Shown here piece after piece: positions 1 to 10,917 of a stretch of 64,000 bases of DNA. Every line of letters begins with the position of its first letter. Positions within the stretch are counted from its first letter, which is position 1. Made by a program: the position numbers and the translations under genes. The DNA is from Isochrysis galbana (Eukaryota > Haptophyta > Isochrysidales > Isochrysidaceae): positions 3,053,070 to 3,117,069 of the forward strand of contig CM030934.1 of the NCBI GenBank assembly GCA_018136815.1, in the 5' to 3' direction. Below the pieces are notes generated by a model. The model made no database searches. It was given only the letters and a program-made list of their open reading frames with translations, and was not told the origin of the DNA.

Positions 1-484
1 TCCTGGAAGAGGCGCAGAGGAAGAGGGAAGGAAGAAAGAGGCAAACAGGGAGGAGACGAGGAAGGCAGGAGCCTTTTCTCAGGGGGGGGGCACAGGCGAG
101 GAGGGGTGGCAGGCGACAGGCGAGGAGGGTGGGCAGGCGACAGGCGAGGAGGGTGGGCAGTTTCTGAAGTTGGAAAGTTTCTGCAGTTGAGCAGTTTCTA
201 CAGTTGACAATTGGGCAGTTTTTGCAGTTGAAGCTCGATGCAGGCGTTGGCACACCTGCGGCAGCAGATGCATCCATGCCACCGCTCGTGCAGGCGTCTC
301 GATCGGCGTCCGCTATGCGCATTCCGCCCTCCCCGTTCATCGGCGGTGTTTCTGCGCCACTGCTGAAGTCGGGCGTGCAAAGGGCCACCTCTGCTGCCCC
401 GGCAGCATCCGGGGTTGATGACGCAAGAGCACGGGCTCCCATCTCGCATCGCGCATCGCGCATCGCGCCCGGATTCGTTTTGAA
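1..484. other. intergenic, no gene recognised
   Basis: GA-rich then mixed sequence with short tandem motifs near 100-200 (a repeated GGCGACAGGCGAGGAGGGTG-like unit). The short open frames have no recognisable domain. No gene can be supported. Confidence 0.5.
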
Positions 485-625
485 TTCGGGCTCTCCGAGA
501 TAGTGTTATTTAGGCCTATTTTGCCGTTCTTGGTTTACGCTTCACGCTTCGTTGTGGGGGCTTTGCCGGGTTTTTTTGGGTTACCCTTCGCCGTCGTTGT
601 GTTGTGGTGGGCTCCCGGCCGGGGG
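485..625 (+). repeat. dispersed repeat, second copy at 57520-57620
   Basis: The block running from a GGGCTCTCCGAGATA motif through TTTTGCCGTT to TTCACGCTTCGTTGTGGGGG recurs on the same strand at about 57520-57620 with small differences. It has no coding content and the element type is unknown. Confidence 0.6.
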
Positions 626-1789
626 CGGGGGGTCCGGGGCCCGAAGAAGGACATCGAATATGTGCTAGCATGGGTGTTTTCCGGGGTTTTGGGGTTTGCT
701 GCCGCTTTACTTTGGTGTGTTTCCTCAACATCCTCACTTTTTGTTCATGTTGCTACTTTTACATTCTTAGATATTTAAAAATAGTGTTTGACCGCCCTAG
801 ATTAGGGGCGTGGCTACAAGTCAAAGTTAGAGGTCCAGAGCCTCGCGCGAGGCGAGAATGTTAAAAGGCTTTTTTCTAGAGGACCAAGTTCGCGGCAGCG
901 CACGCTAGAACGAAGAGCGACACTACAAACGGGCATACTCTCACCCAATATATCCTTCGTAGCGAGGGGCCGCACAGCCTGGTCGTGGTGTAGTGCGTCG
1001 GGCTCGCAAGTGATTGATGCCTCTTGCAAGTACTAATTGGCATCAAAAGAAGTCAACGAGGACTGCTAGACAATGAGAAGAAGCGATGAGAGAAGATAAG
1101 AGACCCACTGTGAACGTGCTTTGCGAGCTGAACTGTGCAGCGAGAACGCCCACCTAGCATTCAATCTCAGTTTCATGTTCATAAGACTGGGTGTCAATGC
1201 GTCAAGCACGGGCAGGGGCGTGGGATTCCATCTTAGTGTTGAGGTCATCGGGGCAGGTGGCAATGGGCAACGGCCGGCTGGGGCGAGCTTCCATTTGCAC
1301 GTGTCGTGCGTGAGATAGGGGTACTGAAGATGGGCGCCTTGAACATCGACGGCCGGCAAGGGGTTCACACAGAGGATCGAGGGCTGAGGGTGATCAAATG
1401 ATCGCCATTCGAGACGCACTGATGCGTCTCGCTAGGCACAACATGGCCAGAGCACACACCATCTAGGTGCTGAGCTCACCACCCCGACGCAGCGTAGTTG
1501 CGCCATCCGCGAGAGGGCGCAGAGCCTGCGCAGCCGCGCCGACAAGCACGGTGCGATCACGGAGGCCGGAATCTGATGCGACGGGGTCGGCATGGTGCTG
1601 GTGTGGCATGCAATAGCGCAGCTTTTGCGGCGGGAGGCAGGCTCGAGGGCTGTGCACGTGCTTGTACGCTGTAGGGCGGGCGGGCCGAGGGGCAAGGGGC
1701 AGCCCGGCGGCATCAGTGTGTGGCGCGACACTTGCCAGGACCCGGCGGGAAGCCGTCGCAGCCGGCGCGAGGGGCCAGCGGTCGGCTCA
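626..1789. other. intergenic, nothing recognised
   Basis: About 1.2 kb with no convincing coding frame. The part next to 1790 may hold the 3' untranslated region of the minus-strand fumarate reductase gene. Confidence 0.4.
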
Positions 1790-4153
1790 TCAGACGGAGT
1801 GGTGCGCATACAGCGACGCCCAGCCGCTGCGCCGGAAGATCTCGAGCAGCTCGTCGGGGCACTTCCGCGGACCGGCCGCCAGCACAGGGGGAGGGTACGG
1901 CGTGTGGGCGCACGGGGCCGTCGATGGCTGAGTGATGCAGTCGCTGGGGCCGCAGTAGTACGAGTATGAGCTGGGCGGCGGGTCGGGGAGCGGGGGCTCA
2001 TGCAGCGGCTGCGGTGGAGAGGCACCCGGATGGCGGGGACCGTGTGCCCGCTGCGGCTCCTCCTCCACTTCCGTCACAGTCTCGAGCGCCTGCGCGGCGC
2101 GCCTCGCTGGCAACTCGGCAGCCAGCTTGTTGCCGACGATAGATCCGAAGACCGTGCAGTCGAGGAGCGAGTTGCCGCCCAGCCGGTTGTTGCCGTGGAC
2201 CCCGCCAGTCACCTCGCCCGCCGCATGCAGCCCCAAGATGACCGAGCCGTCGTCGCGCAGCACGGAGCCATCAGCGCCCATCCGGATCCCGCCCATTGTG
2301 TAGTGGAGGACGGGCACAATGCGCCCAGCGTACAGCGGCCCGTTTGCGGGCAGGAGGGGGGTGTGCCTGAAGAGCGTCTTGCCGAACTCGTCCACGCCCT
2401 CAACGGCGGCCGCGTTGTATGTGGCGAGCGTCCCCTCGATGGCGCGCTGCAGCGCGGCCACCGCCTCCGCGTCGGCGGCGTCGGCGCGGGCGGCGACCTG
2501 CTCGGCCGTCTGACCATCAGCCCCGTCCGAGTTGGCGATCATCCACCGGGCGAGCGCGGTCGCGTCGTTCAGCTTGACCATCAGCCCCTTGCGCAGGTAG
2601 TGTTCGATGTGCTTGCCCGCCTCGTTGGCCATTGGGTCGTTGAGCAGGAGCACAAACTCCTTGGCGCCCGAGTCGAGCTCGGCCGCCACCACCTGGTCGC
2701 GCGGCAGCAGCTCGTTGACGAAGCGTGTGCCGGCCGGCGTGAGCAGCACGCCGCCGACGCCCCGCATCATCTCGCCGCAGAGCGTCTTGGCGGGCGCCAA
2801 GAGCTCGCCTGGGTCGAGGAAGCCGGTCGGGTGGATCTGCACCTTGTCCATGTCGATCGAGCCGGCGCCGATGGCCATGGCCATCTTCATCCCGTCGCCC
2901 GTCGCCCACGGCCCGTTGGTCGTCGGAAATCTGACCAGGTCGGGCCGGTGTTTGGCGAGCAGCGACGTGTTGGTCCGGTCGTTGGCGAAGCCGCCCGTCG
3001 CGAGCACCGTGTCATGCGCGCGCACGACCCCCTCCTCGCCGGTCGCCTCGTTGGTGTAGGCGACGCCCGTTACGCGCCCGGTCTCGTCGTCCACCTCGAG
3101 TGACGTCGCACGGCAGCCGAGCATCATCTTAAGCTGCCCGGTCTTCTCGAATTTCTTCACCTCGCGCGCGAGCGCGTATGTGAGCTCCGCGCCGACCGGC
3201 CCGCTCGCTGGCCGGTGCGTGCGTGGATGCGAGTGGCCGCCGAGCTGCGTAGCGCGGGGTGTCGGCGTGGGGACGGGGTGAGCCCTCCGCCGAGGACCGC
3301 AGCTTGGCGCCGCCCCTCCTACTCGCCGCCCTTCGTCCTCGCGCCGCCCCTCCCGCTCGGCGCCGCGCCGCCCGGCCCCGCCCAGGCCTGCAGGGCCACC
3401 TCGCTCCCTCCCTTCTCTCCCCCTCCCCCCCCGGCTCCTCCTCCCATCCGTCGGACGGGCGGGCGGTGGCATGGCGTCGCTGCTGCCTTGGCTCCGACGA
3501 GCCCGGCACAAACGCTCTCCTCCTCCACTCCGCCCGCAGCGCTTCCACCCAACACTCGACCGACCTGAACGCGGCCAGCGCGCGCGTGCTCCTTCCCGCC
3601 CACCTCCGGCGTGGCCACTGCGCCAAACCGAGGCCCATCGCGGGGGGCGCTTGCCCGACCGCCCCGCGCCGACCTCCCGCGTGGACAGTCTACAGCCCCC
3701 CCCCCCCCTCCTTCCGCGTCCCTCCCTCCCTCGAGGTCCGGCGTGGGGAGGCACTCCCACCTGCGAAACCTTGCTCAGATCGACGTGCGCGCGCTCTTGC
3801 AGCCAGTGGAGCGCTTCTCCCGAGGACTGCGCGAGGATGTGGATCAGTCCCTCCGGGTTGCGCTTGGCCGAGCGCGCGGTGTCCTGCTCGAACTGCTCGA
3901 CCGAGTCGGCGCCTGCGGCGTCTGCGGCGGCCCGGAGTTCCTGCGGAGGAGCCCGGGGCTCCTGCGGAGGTCCTCCGGCCGTGGTCTCCTCGTAGCAGCC
4001 GTTGATTCCGGAGGAGGCCTTGACCGAATTCCCACCGAGGCGGCGCTCCTTATCGAGGAGGAGGACAGAGCCTCCTGCGTCGAGGAGGCGGAGGGCGGTG
4101 CAGAGCCCAGCGCAGCCGGAGCCGAGGATAATGGCGTCAGGGGGGTGCGGCAT
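1790..4153 (-). CDS. FAD-dependent fumarate reductase (Osm1/flavocytochrome c type)
   Basis: Soluble fumarate reductase flavoprotein, which reduces fumarate to succinate and helps reoxidise FADH2 or NADH. Two exons on the minus strand: 4153-3761 and 3244-1790; the 516-bp intron has a CAG|GTGGGA donor and a TACGCAG acceptor. The junction restores the family motif SKVSQ-LGGHSHPRTHRP. About 615 residues. The N-terminus has the FAD Rossmann motif GSGCAGL with LLDKE and GGNSVKASSGING. The reductase core has LGGHSHPRTH, ATGGFAND, IHPTGF, LLPRDQV (the catalytic Arg region) and HYTMGGI, ending in an LGGNSLLDCTVFG flavin-binding segment. The ATG at 4153 begins right before the Rossmann fold, so no targeting peptide is seen. 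The longer upstream frame is only a translated CT microsatellite. The last ~110 residues after FGSIVGNKLAA are Pro-rich and may include an unrecognised intron. The gene is divergent from the next one. Confidence 0.85.
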   Translation of the reverse strand: MPHPPDAIILGSGCAGLCTALRLLDAGGSVLLLDKERRLGGNSVKASSGINGCYEETTAGGPPQEPRAPPQELRAAADAAGADSVEQFEQDTARSAKRNPEGLIHILAQSSGEALHWLQERAHVDLSKVSQVGVPPHAGPRGREGRGRRGGGGCRLSTREVGAGRSGKRPPRWASVWRSGHAGGGREGARARWPRSGRSSVGWKRCGRSGGGERLCRARRSQGSSDAMPPPARPTDGRRSRGGRGREGRERGGPAGLGGAGRRGAEREGRREDEGRRVGGAAPSCGPRRRAHPVPTPTPRATQLGGHSHPRTHRPASGPVGAELTYALAREVKKFEKTGQLKMMLGCRATSLEVDDETGRVTGVAYTNEATGEEGVVRAHDTVLATGGFANDRTNTSLLAKHRPDLVRFPTTNGPWATGDGMKMAMAIGAGSIDMDKVQIHPTGFLDPGELLAPAKTLCGEMMRGVGGVLLTPAGTRFVNELLPRDQVVAAELDSGAKEFVLLLNDPMANEAGKHIEHYLRKGLMVKLNDATALARWMIANSDGADGQTAEQVAARADAADAEAVAALQRAIEGTLATYNAAAVEGVDEFGKTLFRHTPLLPANGPLYAGRIVPVLHYTMGGIRMGADGSVLRDDGSVILGLHAAGEVTGGVHGNNRLGGNSLLDCTVFGSIVGNKLAAELPARRAAQALETVTEVEEEPQRAHGPRHPGASPPQPLHEPPLPDPPPSSYSYYCGPSDCITQPSTAPCAHTPYPPPVLAAGPRKCPDELLEIFRRSGWASLYAHHSV

Positions 4154-4174
4154 GGAGCCGGGGGGGGGGAAGGG

Positions 4175-4345
<171 letters not shown>

Positions 4346-4499
4346 GGAAGGAAAGGGCCCGGGGAGGGGGGAGGGGGGTGATGAGGAGGAGAGGGCGAGG
4401 GAGATTTCTAGTAGAGAGAGACCGGATAGGGTCATCGGCGGTTCTTTGGGGTTTTGTTGTAAAGCTCTACCCGTCGAGTGTGTATGGTCTTCTCCCCGC

Positions 4500-4995
4500 C
4501 CCTCTCCCACCCCTCACTCTCTCTCTCTCTCTTCTCTTCTCTCTCTTCTCTCTCTCTCTTCTCTCTCTCTTCCGCTTTCCCTCCGCCCCTCCTCCTCCTC
4601 CTCCCGCTTCTTCTCCCTCTCTCTCTGCCCCTCTACCTCTGTCTCTCTTCTCTCTCTCTCCGCCTCCCTATCGCTTAAAAACTCGCCCCTTTCCCTCCCT
4701 CCTCTCTCTCTCGCTCTCTCATCTCCTCGTCTCGCGCCGCCTCTCCCCCTTTCCCCCCGCTCTCGATCGCGCTCTACTCTCTCTTCTCCCCTTTCTATTC
4801 GATTAAAAACTCACCTCCCTCTCCGCCCTCCGCCTCTCTTCTCTCCTCTCCTTCTCTATTCTCTCCCCCCCCCCTCTCTCTCCCCCCCTCCCCCCTTCCC
4901 ATTCCTCCGTCGCCGCACACCCTCCTCTCTCCTCTACATCGAGCCTTTTCATACGGTAACCCACCCCCTCCAAGCACTCGTGCCCTCCCCACCCC
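4500..4995. promoter_or_regulatory. CT-rich leader/promoter of the lipase maturation factor gene
   Basis: Nearly 500 bp of CT-rich pyrimidine sequence ends about 8 bp before the ATG at 5003. No TATA box stands out. Its position suggests a promoter or 5' untranslated region; that role is inferred. Confidence 0.4.
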
Positions 4996-5002
4996 GCAGC
5001 CC

Positions 5003-8000
5003 ATGGCCTCCTCCTCATGGGCCTCCTCTTCCGCCGAGGCCCTCTACGCGCAGCTCTACTCTGTGCTGACGGTTGGACTGCCTCACCTCCTCCACTCTGC
5101 CGCCGACGCCCTCTCCTCCCTCCCCCTCCCCCCCTCCCTCTCCTCCTTCTCCTCTCTCTCTCTCTCTCTCTCCTCTCTCCTCTCTCTCGCTCCAGCGCTC
5201 AGCTGCCTCCTCTTCCTCCTGCTCGGCCTTCCCGCCTCCGCGATGCACGAGAGGCAGCTCAGGTGGGTCTCACACCGAGCTCCACACGCCGCAGCGGCGC
5301 CCTCTCTCTCGCCGGCCCAGAGGGCCGCGTGGAGGGCGAGAGAGTGGTCTCGGCGCAGCTTCTGGCTCGCGAGGATCGCGCTCCTCCGAGGGATGGGAGC
5401 CGTGTATGTCGCCGCCTTCTCGGGCGCCGCGGCGCACGGGCGCGCGCTGTACGGATCGGCCGGTCTCTTCCCGCCCGATCGCGCCCTCGGCCGGCCGACG
5501 CCCGCCTTGGACCCGCTGCGCGCGGGCGACTCGCGCGAGCTTGGTGACGGCGCGCTCGAGTTTGTCTCGTACAGCGGGCTGCTGCTCGCGCTGCTGCTCC
5601 TGTTCGGCAGCCCGAGGCTTGCGCTCTGGGCGCCGCTGCCGGCCGCGCTCTGGCTCCTCTACCTCTCCCTCGTCAATCTCGGCTCGCCCGTGCTGCTCGG
5701 CTACGGCTGGGAGTGGGCCACGCTCGAGGTGGGCTTCCTCTGCGTCTTCCTGTGCGCCGAGTGGCCGACGGCAACCTCGCTGCCGCGGCTGCTCCCGCCG
5801 CCCACGCCCGTCCTGTGGTGCTGCCGCTGGTACCTCTTCCGGCTGATGCTCGGCGCCGGAATGTCCAAGCTGGGCGACCGCGCCTCAGCGTGCTGGCGCG
5901 AGCTCAGCTGCACCACCACGCACTACACCACGCAGCCGATGCCCTCGCCCCTCGCGTGGCTGATGGACGCTCTGCCGCCAGCCGCGCACCGCGCCGAGAC
6001 GGCACTCACGCTCTTCGCCCAGCTCGTCCTCCCGTTCGCGCTCCTCCTGCCAGTCCGCACCGCGCGCCTCGCCGCCTTCTGGGTCTGCCTCATCTTCGAG
6101 CTCGGGCTGCTCGCGACCGGCAGCTACGCGTGGATCAATTGGGTGGCGGCGGTGCCCTCGCTCGTGCTCCTCGACGACGCCGCACTCGCCCCGCTCTTCC
6201 GGAGGCTCGGTCCCGCGGCGGCCGCCCTCGCCGACGAGGTGGCACGCGCCGATGCGCAGGCGAGCGTCCTGGGCGGCCGGCCACCGCTCCGTGGCGCGCC
6301 GTCCGCACCGCCGGCAGCGGCGGTCCCGCGCTGCAGGTCTGGTGCTGCCACCACGCCAACCGAAGAGGTGCAGGCGCCGCGGAGGATCGCGGCCGAGGGC
6401 GCGGGCGGCGCGAGGCCCGCGCGCACGGCAAGTCACCCGCCCGCTGTCTGCGCCGCCCGCGCCGAAGCGGGCGCGGTGCGGCGGTTGGGCGTGCGCCTCT
6501 ACCGCTCGTGGCGGGTGCTCCTACATGCAGCGCTGCTGATGCTCATCGGCACCAAGTCCGTTGACCCGGTCCTCGAGCTCTTCTCACCGAGGTGTGCCAG
6601 CGCCCGGCGGCGCATCCTCCTCTGCGCGCCAGCCGGGGGGCTTCGCTCAGCCCCGCGCGCCCGCCCTGTGCTTTCCTTCCTCCCACCCCTCCTCCCACCG
6701 ACCCTCCCCTGCCAACCGGTGCGCAGCCCATGGCTCCGCTACTATGACGACTACTTCCTCGTCAACGCGCACGGCGTCTTTGGCTTCATCAACTCCCATC
6801 GCGTGGTGCTCACACTCGAGTACACACACGACGAAAGCCTTGCGGCGCCCGAGATCGCTCTCGCGCTCGCACCCCCCGTCGGTGCGGCAGGAGGGTGCGC
6901 CGATGCGGCCGGGACTGTGGGGGGCGACGCCCGTGGGAGGCTGTACACGTGCAGGGAGTTGGCCGAAGCGGGCGCGTGCGGCGCGGACTCGCGGCTGCTC
7001 GCCTCCTGCCCGATGGCGTGCGAGGTGCCCCGGTGCGACGGGCGCGCGGCGGAGCTGAATCCGGAGCTGGCCGCCCGGTTGCTGGCGAGCGACGAGGACG
7101 GGCGCGCCGCGCCCGTCCAGTGGCACCCCCTTGACTTCACCAACCTGCCAGGCAGTCCAACGACAGCGCCGTGGTGGAGCTCGCCCTTCCACGACAGGCT
7201 CGCGTGGGAAGTGTGGATCCAAACGACCGCCTCCATGGAACACCTGGCGGTCGCGCACCTCCGCGAAAGGGAGTCGCGCTCGGACGGTGGCTCCGCGCGC
7301 GTCGTCGACGCGCCCACAGATGTCTCCGGAGTGCTACGACACGACCTCCGCATGCCCCGTTTCATGCGCGACCTCGTCCAGCGACTGCTGCGCGGCGACG
7401 CGGACATGGCTCATCTCGTCGCGCGCCACTCGAGGGGCGTTCTTCGAGGACGCGGGAATGCCACCTCCTTGCTCGACTCGGAGGGTCACGCGTCGCCGCG
7501 CGCCACGCGCTTCCTCGGGCCCCGAGCGATCCGTGCGCAGCTTTGGCTGTACCGCTTCTCCTCCACTTCGGCTCTCCTGCGCCATGGCAAGTGGTGGCAG
7601 AGAGAGGCGCTTTCGCTGCCCGTCATATATGCGCTCGCCCCGGGCGAGGGCGCGATGGCGACCACCTCGCCCGTTGCATTGGCGAAGGGTGTCGCAGCCG
7701 CGTCCATTGGCCGCCCAGCGAGTGCATCGGCCCCAGCACAGAATGGCAATCGCGTTGCGGGCGAGGACACCTCTCCCCACCTCCGCGCCACGCCGTGGGT
7801 GCGGCACCGCCTTTTGCACTTGTCCACTCTTGGCGCGGCGGCCTCGCTCGACAGCATCATTCGCGGACACCGTCCTTGGGCGATGTTGGCGGCGCTCTGC
7901 GTGTATGCGGCCGTCCTCCTCGTCATTGGCAGCGCCGACTATGGCGCCTTCCCGTTCCTCGCCTCCTTCCTCCGGCGGACGGCAGCGCACATGTCAGCGA

Positions 8001-8272
8001 GGGCGATCGTGGCCTCCCCCGCCGGCGTTGTTGCCCCTGCCTTGAGTACCGCCATTGACGGCGTCGCCGGGGCGCTAGCGCGATCACAACCGCATGACGC
8101 CGTTCGCGCCGTCGCTGCCGCCTCCTTCTCAGCGCTTGCCATTGTAGGCTCGGCGGCTTGGTGGACCGGGTCGTGGCGAGGGCTCAAGGTGTGGCACCAT
8201 CCGATGCGCGAAGCGCTCGTTTTGGCGATCGTGCCTGCCGCGCTCTGCTGGTCGGCGCTTTTCGCCGAGTGA
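5003..8272 (+). CDS. lipase maturation factor (LMF1/LMF2) family membrane protein
   Basis: Multi-pass ER membrane protein; family members help lipases fold in the ER. Family hallmarks appear in order: FWLARIALLRGMGAVYVAAF, the GWEWATLEVGFL segment, YLFRLMLGAGMSKLGD with CWRELSCTTTHYTTQPMPSP, RYYDDYFLVNAHGVFGFINS, WHPLDFTNLPG, SPFHDRLAWEVWIQT and FSSTSALLRHGKWWQRE. At least six hydrophobic helices lie before position 6200 and more at 7860-8270. The frame stays open throughout, but two in-frame introns are likely: 6592-6726 (135 bp, GAG|GTGTGC...GCGCAG), whose removal joins LELFSPS to PWLRYYDDYF, and perhaps 5263-5358 (96 bp). A six-cysteine ShKT-like module sits at 6895-7035 in the lumenal part. 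The start ATG (5003) leads straight into a hydrophobic N-terminus. Confidence 0.85.
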   Translation: MASSSWASSSAEALYAQLYSVLTVGLPHLLHSAADALSSLPLPPSLSSFSSLSLSLSSLLSLAPALSCLLFLLLGLPASAMHERQLRWVSHRAPHAAAAPSLSPAQRAAWRAREWSRRSFWLARIALLRGMGAVYVAAFSGAAAHGRALYGSAGLFPPDRALGRPTPALDPLRAGDSRELGDGALEFVSYSGLLLALLLLFGSPRLALWAPLPAALWLLYLSLVNLGSPVLLGYGWEWATLEVGFLCVFLCAEWPTATSLPRLLPPPTPVLWCCRWYLFRLMLGAGMSKLGDRASACWRELSCTTTHYTTQPMPSPLAWLMDALPPAAHRAETALTLFAQLVLPFALLLPVRTARLAAFWVCLIFELGLLATGSYAWINWVAAVPSLVLLDDAALAPLFRRLGPAAAALADEVARADAQASVLGGRPPLRGAPSAPPAAAVPRCRSGAATTPTEEVQAPRRIAAEGAGGARPARTASHPPAVCAARAEAGAVRRLGVRLYRSWRVLLHAALLMLIGTKSVDPVLELFSPRCASARRRILLCAPAGGLRSAPRARPVLSFLPPLLPPTLPCQPVRSPWLRYYDDYFLVNAHGVFGFINSHRVVLTLEYTHDESLAAPEIALALAPPVGAAGGCADAAGTVGGDARGRLYTCRELAEAGACGADSRLLASCPMACEVPRCDGRAAELNPELAARLLASDEDGRAAPVQWHPLDFTNLPGSPTTAPWWSSPFHDRLAWEVWIQTTASMEHLAVAHLRERESRSDGGSARVVDAPTDVSGVLRHDLRMPRFMRDLVQRLLRGDADMAHLVARHSRGVLRGRGNATSLLDSEGHASPRATRFLGPRAIRAQLWLYRFSSTSALLRHGKWWQREALSLPVIYALAPGEGAMATTSPVALAKGVAAASIGRPASASAPAQNGNRVAGEDTSPHLRATPWVRHRLLHLSTLGAAASLDSIIRGHRPWAMLAALCVYAAVLLVIGSADYGAFPFLASFLRRTAAHMSARAIVASPAGVVAPALSTAIDGVAGALARSQPHDAVRAVAAASFSALAIVGSAAWWTGSWRGLKVWHHPMREALVLAIVPAALCWSALFAE

Positions 8273-8829
8273 GATTTGTAGGCACGCTAGCGGGCAAACC
8301 GCCTCCTCTTGGCCAGTCGCACGATACGCTCATGGACGAGCCGATCGCGCAATACGGCCGTGGAGTAACTGCGGAAACCCACTCGCGCACCAGCCTCCCT
8401 TTTGCGCCAGCTTGATCGCCGGCGTAGACAGGTGCCCGACAAGCTCAGTCCCCCGCCTCGAGACGTGGTTGTGGAACCTGGGTGCATCGACTATCGGGTC
8501 GAGAGAGGAATTAGAAATAGTCAATAGATTCGGGAAGTCAGGGATCGCGTGGGCGTTCATTTCACTTTCACAACGTGGCATGCGGCCGTGGCGATCGTGC
8601 GTGAGTATTCGCGTGTGCACTGAAGTGAAGCATAGTAGCGCGAGGGTGACACTCGTAGTGATGGTAACTTCTTAACTTCTAAATAGTCTCACCGCACACG
8701 CGGCCGTGGACCCTCTACTTTCTACTCACGCAGCAAACCTTTCTACACCCCCTCTCTCCCGGCCCTTTCCCCCCCGCCATCAGGCGACTCCCCCCGTGCA
8801 CTACTAGGGGGATAGGGGAAAAGGGCTTA
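8273..8829. other. 3' flank of the LMF gene, no other gene
   Basis: Probably contains the LMF 3' untranslated region. The rest is mixed intergenic sequence with no domain-bearing frame. Confidence 0.4.
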
Positions 8830-9440
8830 GATATGGTCGGTGGCCCGCGCCCCCCCCCGGTGATCCGTTCCCCCCTTCCTCCTATGCCTACCGGGCTGGC
8901 GGCGTCCTCAGTCCCGACTTCTCCTGTAAACAGGTGCGGGACTTACATATTTTCCGGTGAGCGGAGCCCTCGCTCCGCCCACCCCCTTCTCCGCGCTCTC
9001 TCTCCCCTCTCCTGCAGGCACGCGCGATGGCGCGCCTGCGACAGGCCTGCAGCTGCCTCTGGAGACCCCTGGAGGCTCCTGGAGGCCAGCTCAGGGGGCA
9101 GAGGAGGCTGGGGCTGGGCCCTGGTCTCCCCTGCCTCTCCCTCGCTGGCGCTCCTGGGCCTCAGGGGCCCCCACTCTGCACCTGTCTGCCTGTCGAACAG
9201 GGGGGGAGAGGGGGTTGGAGCGATGGGCTGGCCACGAGGGGCCAGGACGCGCGAATCAGGCGAGCCTGTCAGGGAGAGAGTGGGTCAGCATGGCAGTGGC
9301 CTCCTGGCAAGCCATCAGGCATGCCAGGAGAGTGGGTGGTTCCTCCCCCATGGCAGGGGAGGAGTGGAGAGAGGGGGGGGCTCGTGCCCCCCCATGGGCG
9401 AACTAAGTATAAACTTAGTTGCTCGTAGTGATGGTAATGT
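8830..9440 (-). repeat. GC-rich retroposon-like repeat, minus orientation
   Basis: Read on the minus strand from 9440, it starts with a leader containing TTTATACTTAGTTCGCCCAT followed by GGGGGGGCACGAGCCCCCC and a CTCCTCCCCTGCCATGGG block. The same head occurs on the plus strand at 57143-57260, and a diverged one lies near 63220 (minus). The leader resembles the 5' end of the LINE at 38700. No reverse transcriptase is seen in this copy. Confidence 0.6.
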
Positions 9441-9444
9441 TAGC

Positions 9445-10165
9445 TCGGTTACTCACTCTTTTTAAGCCCACTATTGCCCTCACGCTCCCCTGGGTGGCTC
9501 CAAGGATTCCGCAGGCGGTCCGCCAGTCGTCATCCGTCGTTCTCGCTCTCGTCGTCTCGCTCTCGTCTACCACTCATACCCTACAATCCCTCCTCTCCTC
9601 GCTCCTCGCCAGCCCCTGCGCCCCTGCCATCACAACCCTGCTCCCCTCGCTCGCCCCCGCCTCTCCGCCTCTCGCCGCTCGCTCGATGTCGCTCTCGCCG
9701 CCGTCCGCGCCCTCGCCCAAGCCCGCCTGCCCGCCTTCCTCTGCTGACGGGCTTCAGCCCGTCAGCGTCTCCGAAGTCGTCTCCGTCCGCCACGCGCCAC
9801 GCCTGCCGCCGGCTTGCCTCCCTCCTCATTGCCCAAGCCCGTCAGCGTCTCCGAAGTCGTCTGCGTCCGCCACGCGCCACGCCTGCCGCCGGCCTTGCCT
9901 CCCTCCTCATTGCCCTCAGACCCTATGGCCTATGGGTCATCCCAATTCGTCAGCTTGGGAGGGGTGCACGCCTCGCACTCATAGCAAGGGCGCTCCCTCC
10001 AGGCGTTCCTCCGGTTCCGTCCCATCCGGCTATAAGGTCAACTAACGGGGAACTGGATGCCAAACAAAAGTAGTACGTATTAGAACAAAATCGGGTATGA
10101 AACGTAGAACGTAGGCGCATGGCTAGTGGCAGTAGCGGCACTGATAATACTCAGTTGAATTATTA
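9445..10165 (+). repeat. retroposon-like element with 3' hairpin and ATT tail
   Basis: Starts with a TAGCTCGGTTACTCACT module and an internal CTCACTCATACC segment. It runs through CGCTCGCTCGATGTCGCT at about 9684 and ends in GGCTAGTGGCAGTAGCGGCA followed by CTCAG and a TTATTATT tail. The same body, on the minus strand and split by an insertion, makes up the outer element at 53358-57000; this is the uninterrupted reference copy. It contains no recognisable coding domain. Confidence 0.65.
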
Positions 10166-10765
10166 TTGCGTACTTGTATGTGGTCGTGGTCGACCACAAT
10201 CTACAATCGACCGATCGACCGTGTCCGTGTGCCATGTGTGCTGTGGTCAACCGTGGTCGACCATGCGACATGGGCGCGTAGCGCGTACCTGATGCAGGCA
10301 CGTATGCGTATGCACACTTGACACAAAATCACAAAATGTCAGTGGGCGGACAAGGGACAAGGGGCCAGGGGCAGGGGGCGGGCGCCAAGTGCAAGTGCCA
10401 AGTGTTTAGTGTTTAGCTGTTTGCTGTTCAACTAGTCGGACATGGACATGGGTGACCAGTGACCAGTGACCAACCAGCAACCAGTGTTTATGTGCCCCGG
10501 ACAGGGGGGGGGGGCAGAAGGCGTTTGTGCCGGGCGGACGCAAATACCTTTTTATGCCACGGACTTAGAGGCATGTATTCTACGAGGGTTAGCCTGTAGG
10601 AATAGGAATACTCCTACTTTCTACTTGAGTGCGAGAGAGTACTTATTAGTACTACTCTAGGAGTACTCTACACTCTACCATCAGAAGCGCCACGCGGCGG
10701 CTCCCACGAGGAAGGCGTTCGTTCACACCCCCACCCCAAAAGGTCGAGAAGCGTTCACACGCGAC
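10166..10765. other. intergenic with small palindromes
   Basis: GTGGTCGACCAC-like palindromic pieces lie between 10180 and 10270, and the sequence is otherwise mixed. No gene is seen. Confidence 0.4.
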
Positions 10766-10767
10766 TC

Positions 10768-10917
10768 GGAGAGGGGGAGAGAGAGGGAAGAGAGGGAGGG
10801 AGGGAGAGGGAAAGAGAGAGGAAGAGGAAGAGGGGGGGGGAGAGAGAGAGAGGGGAGAGGGGGGGGGGGGAGAGAGAGGGGGGGGGGGGAGAGAGAGAGA
10901 GAGAGAGAGAGAGAGGT
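10768..10917. repeat. GA/poly-purine tract
   Basis: 150 bp of GA and G runs ending just before the ATG at 10919. It is likely part of the promoter or leader of the phosphatase gene downstream. Confidence 0.7.

Noticed and set aside
2000-3103. 367-codon plus-strand frame
   Set aside because: It is the antisense shadow of the fumarate reductase exon, caused by high GC third positions.
7334-7990. 218-codon minus-strand frame
   Set aside because: Antisense shadow of the LMF gene.
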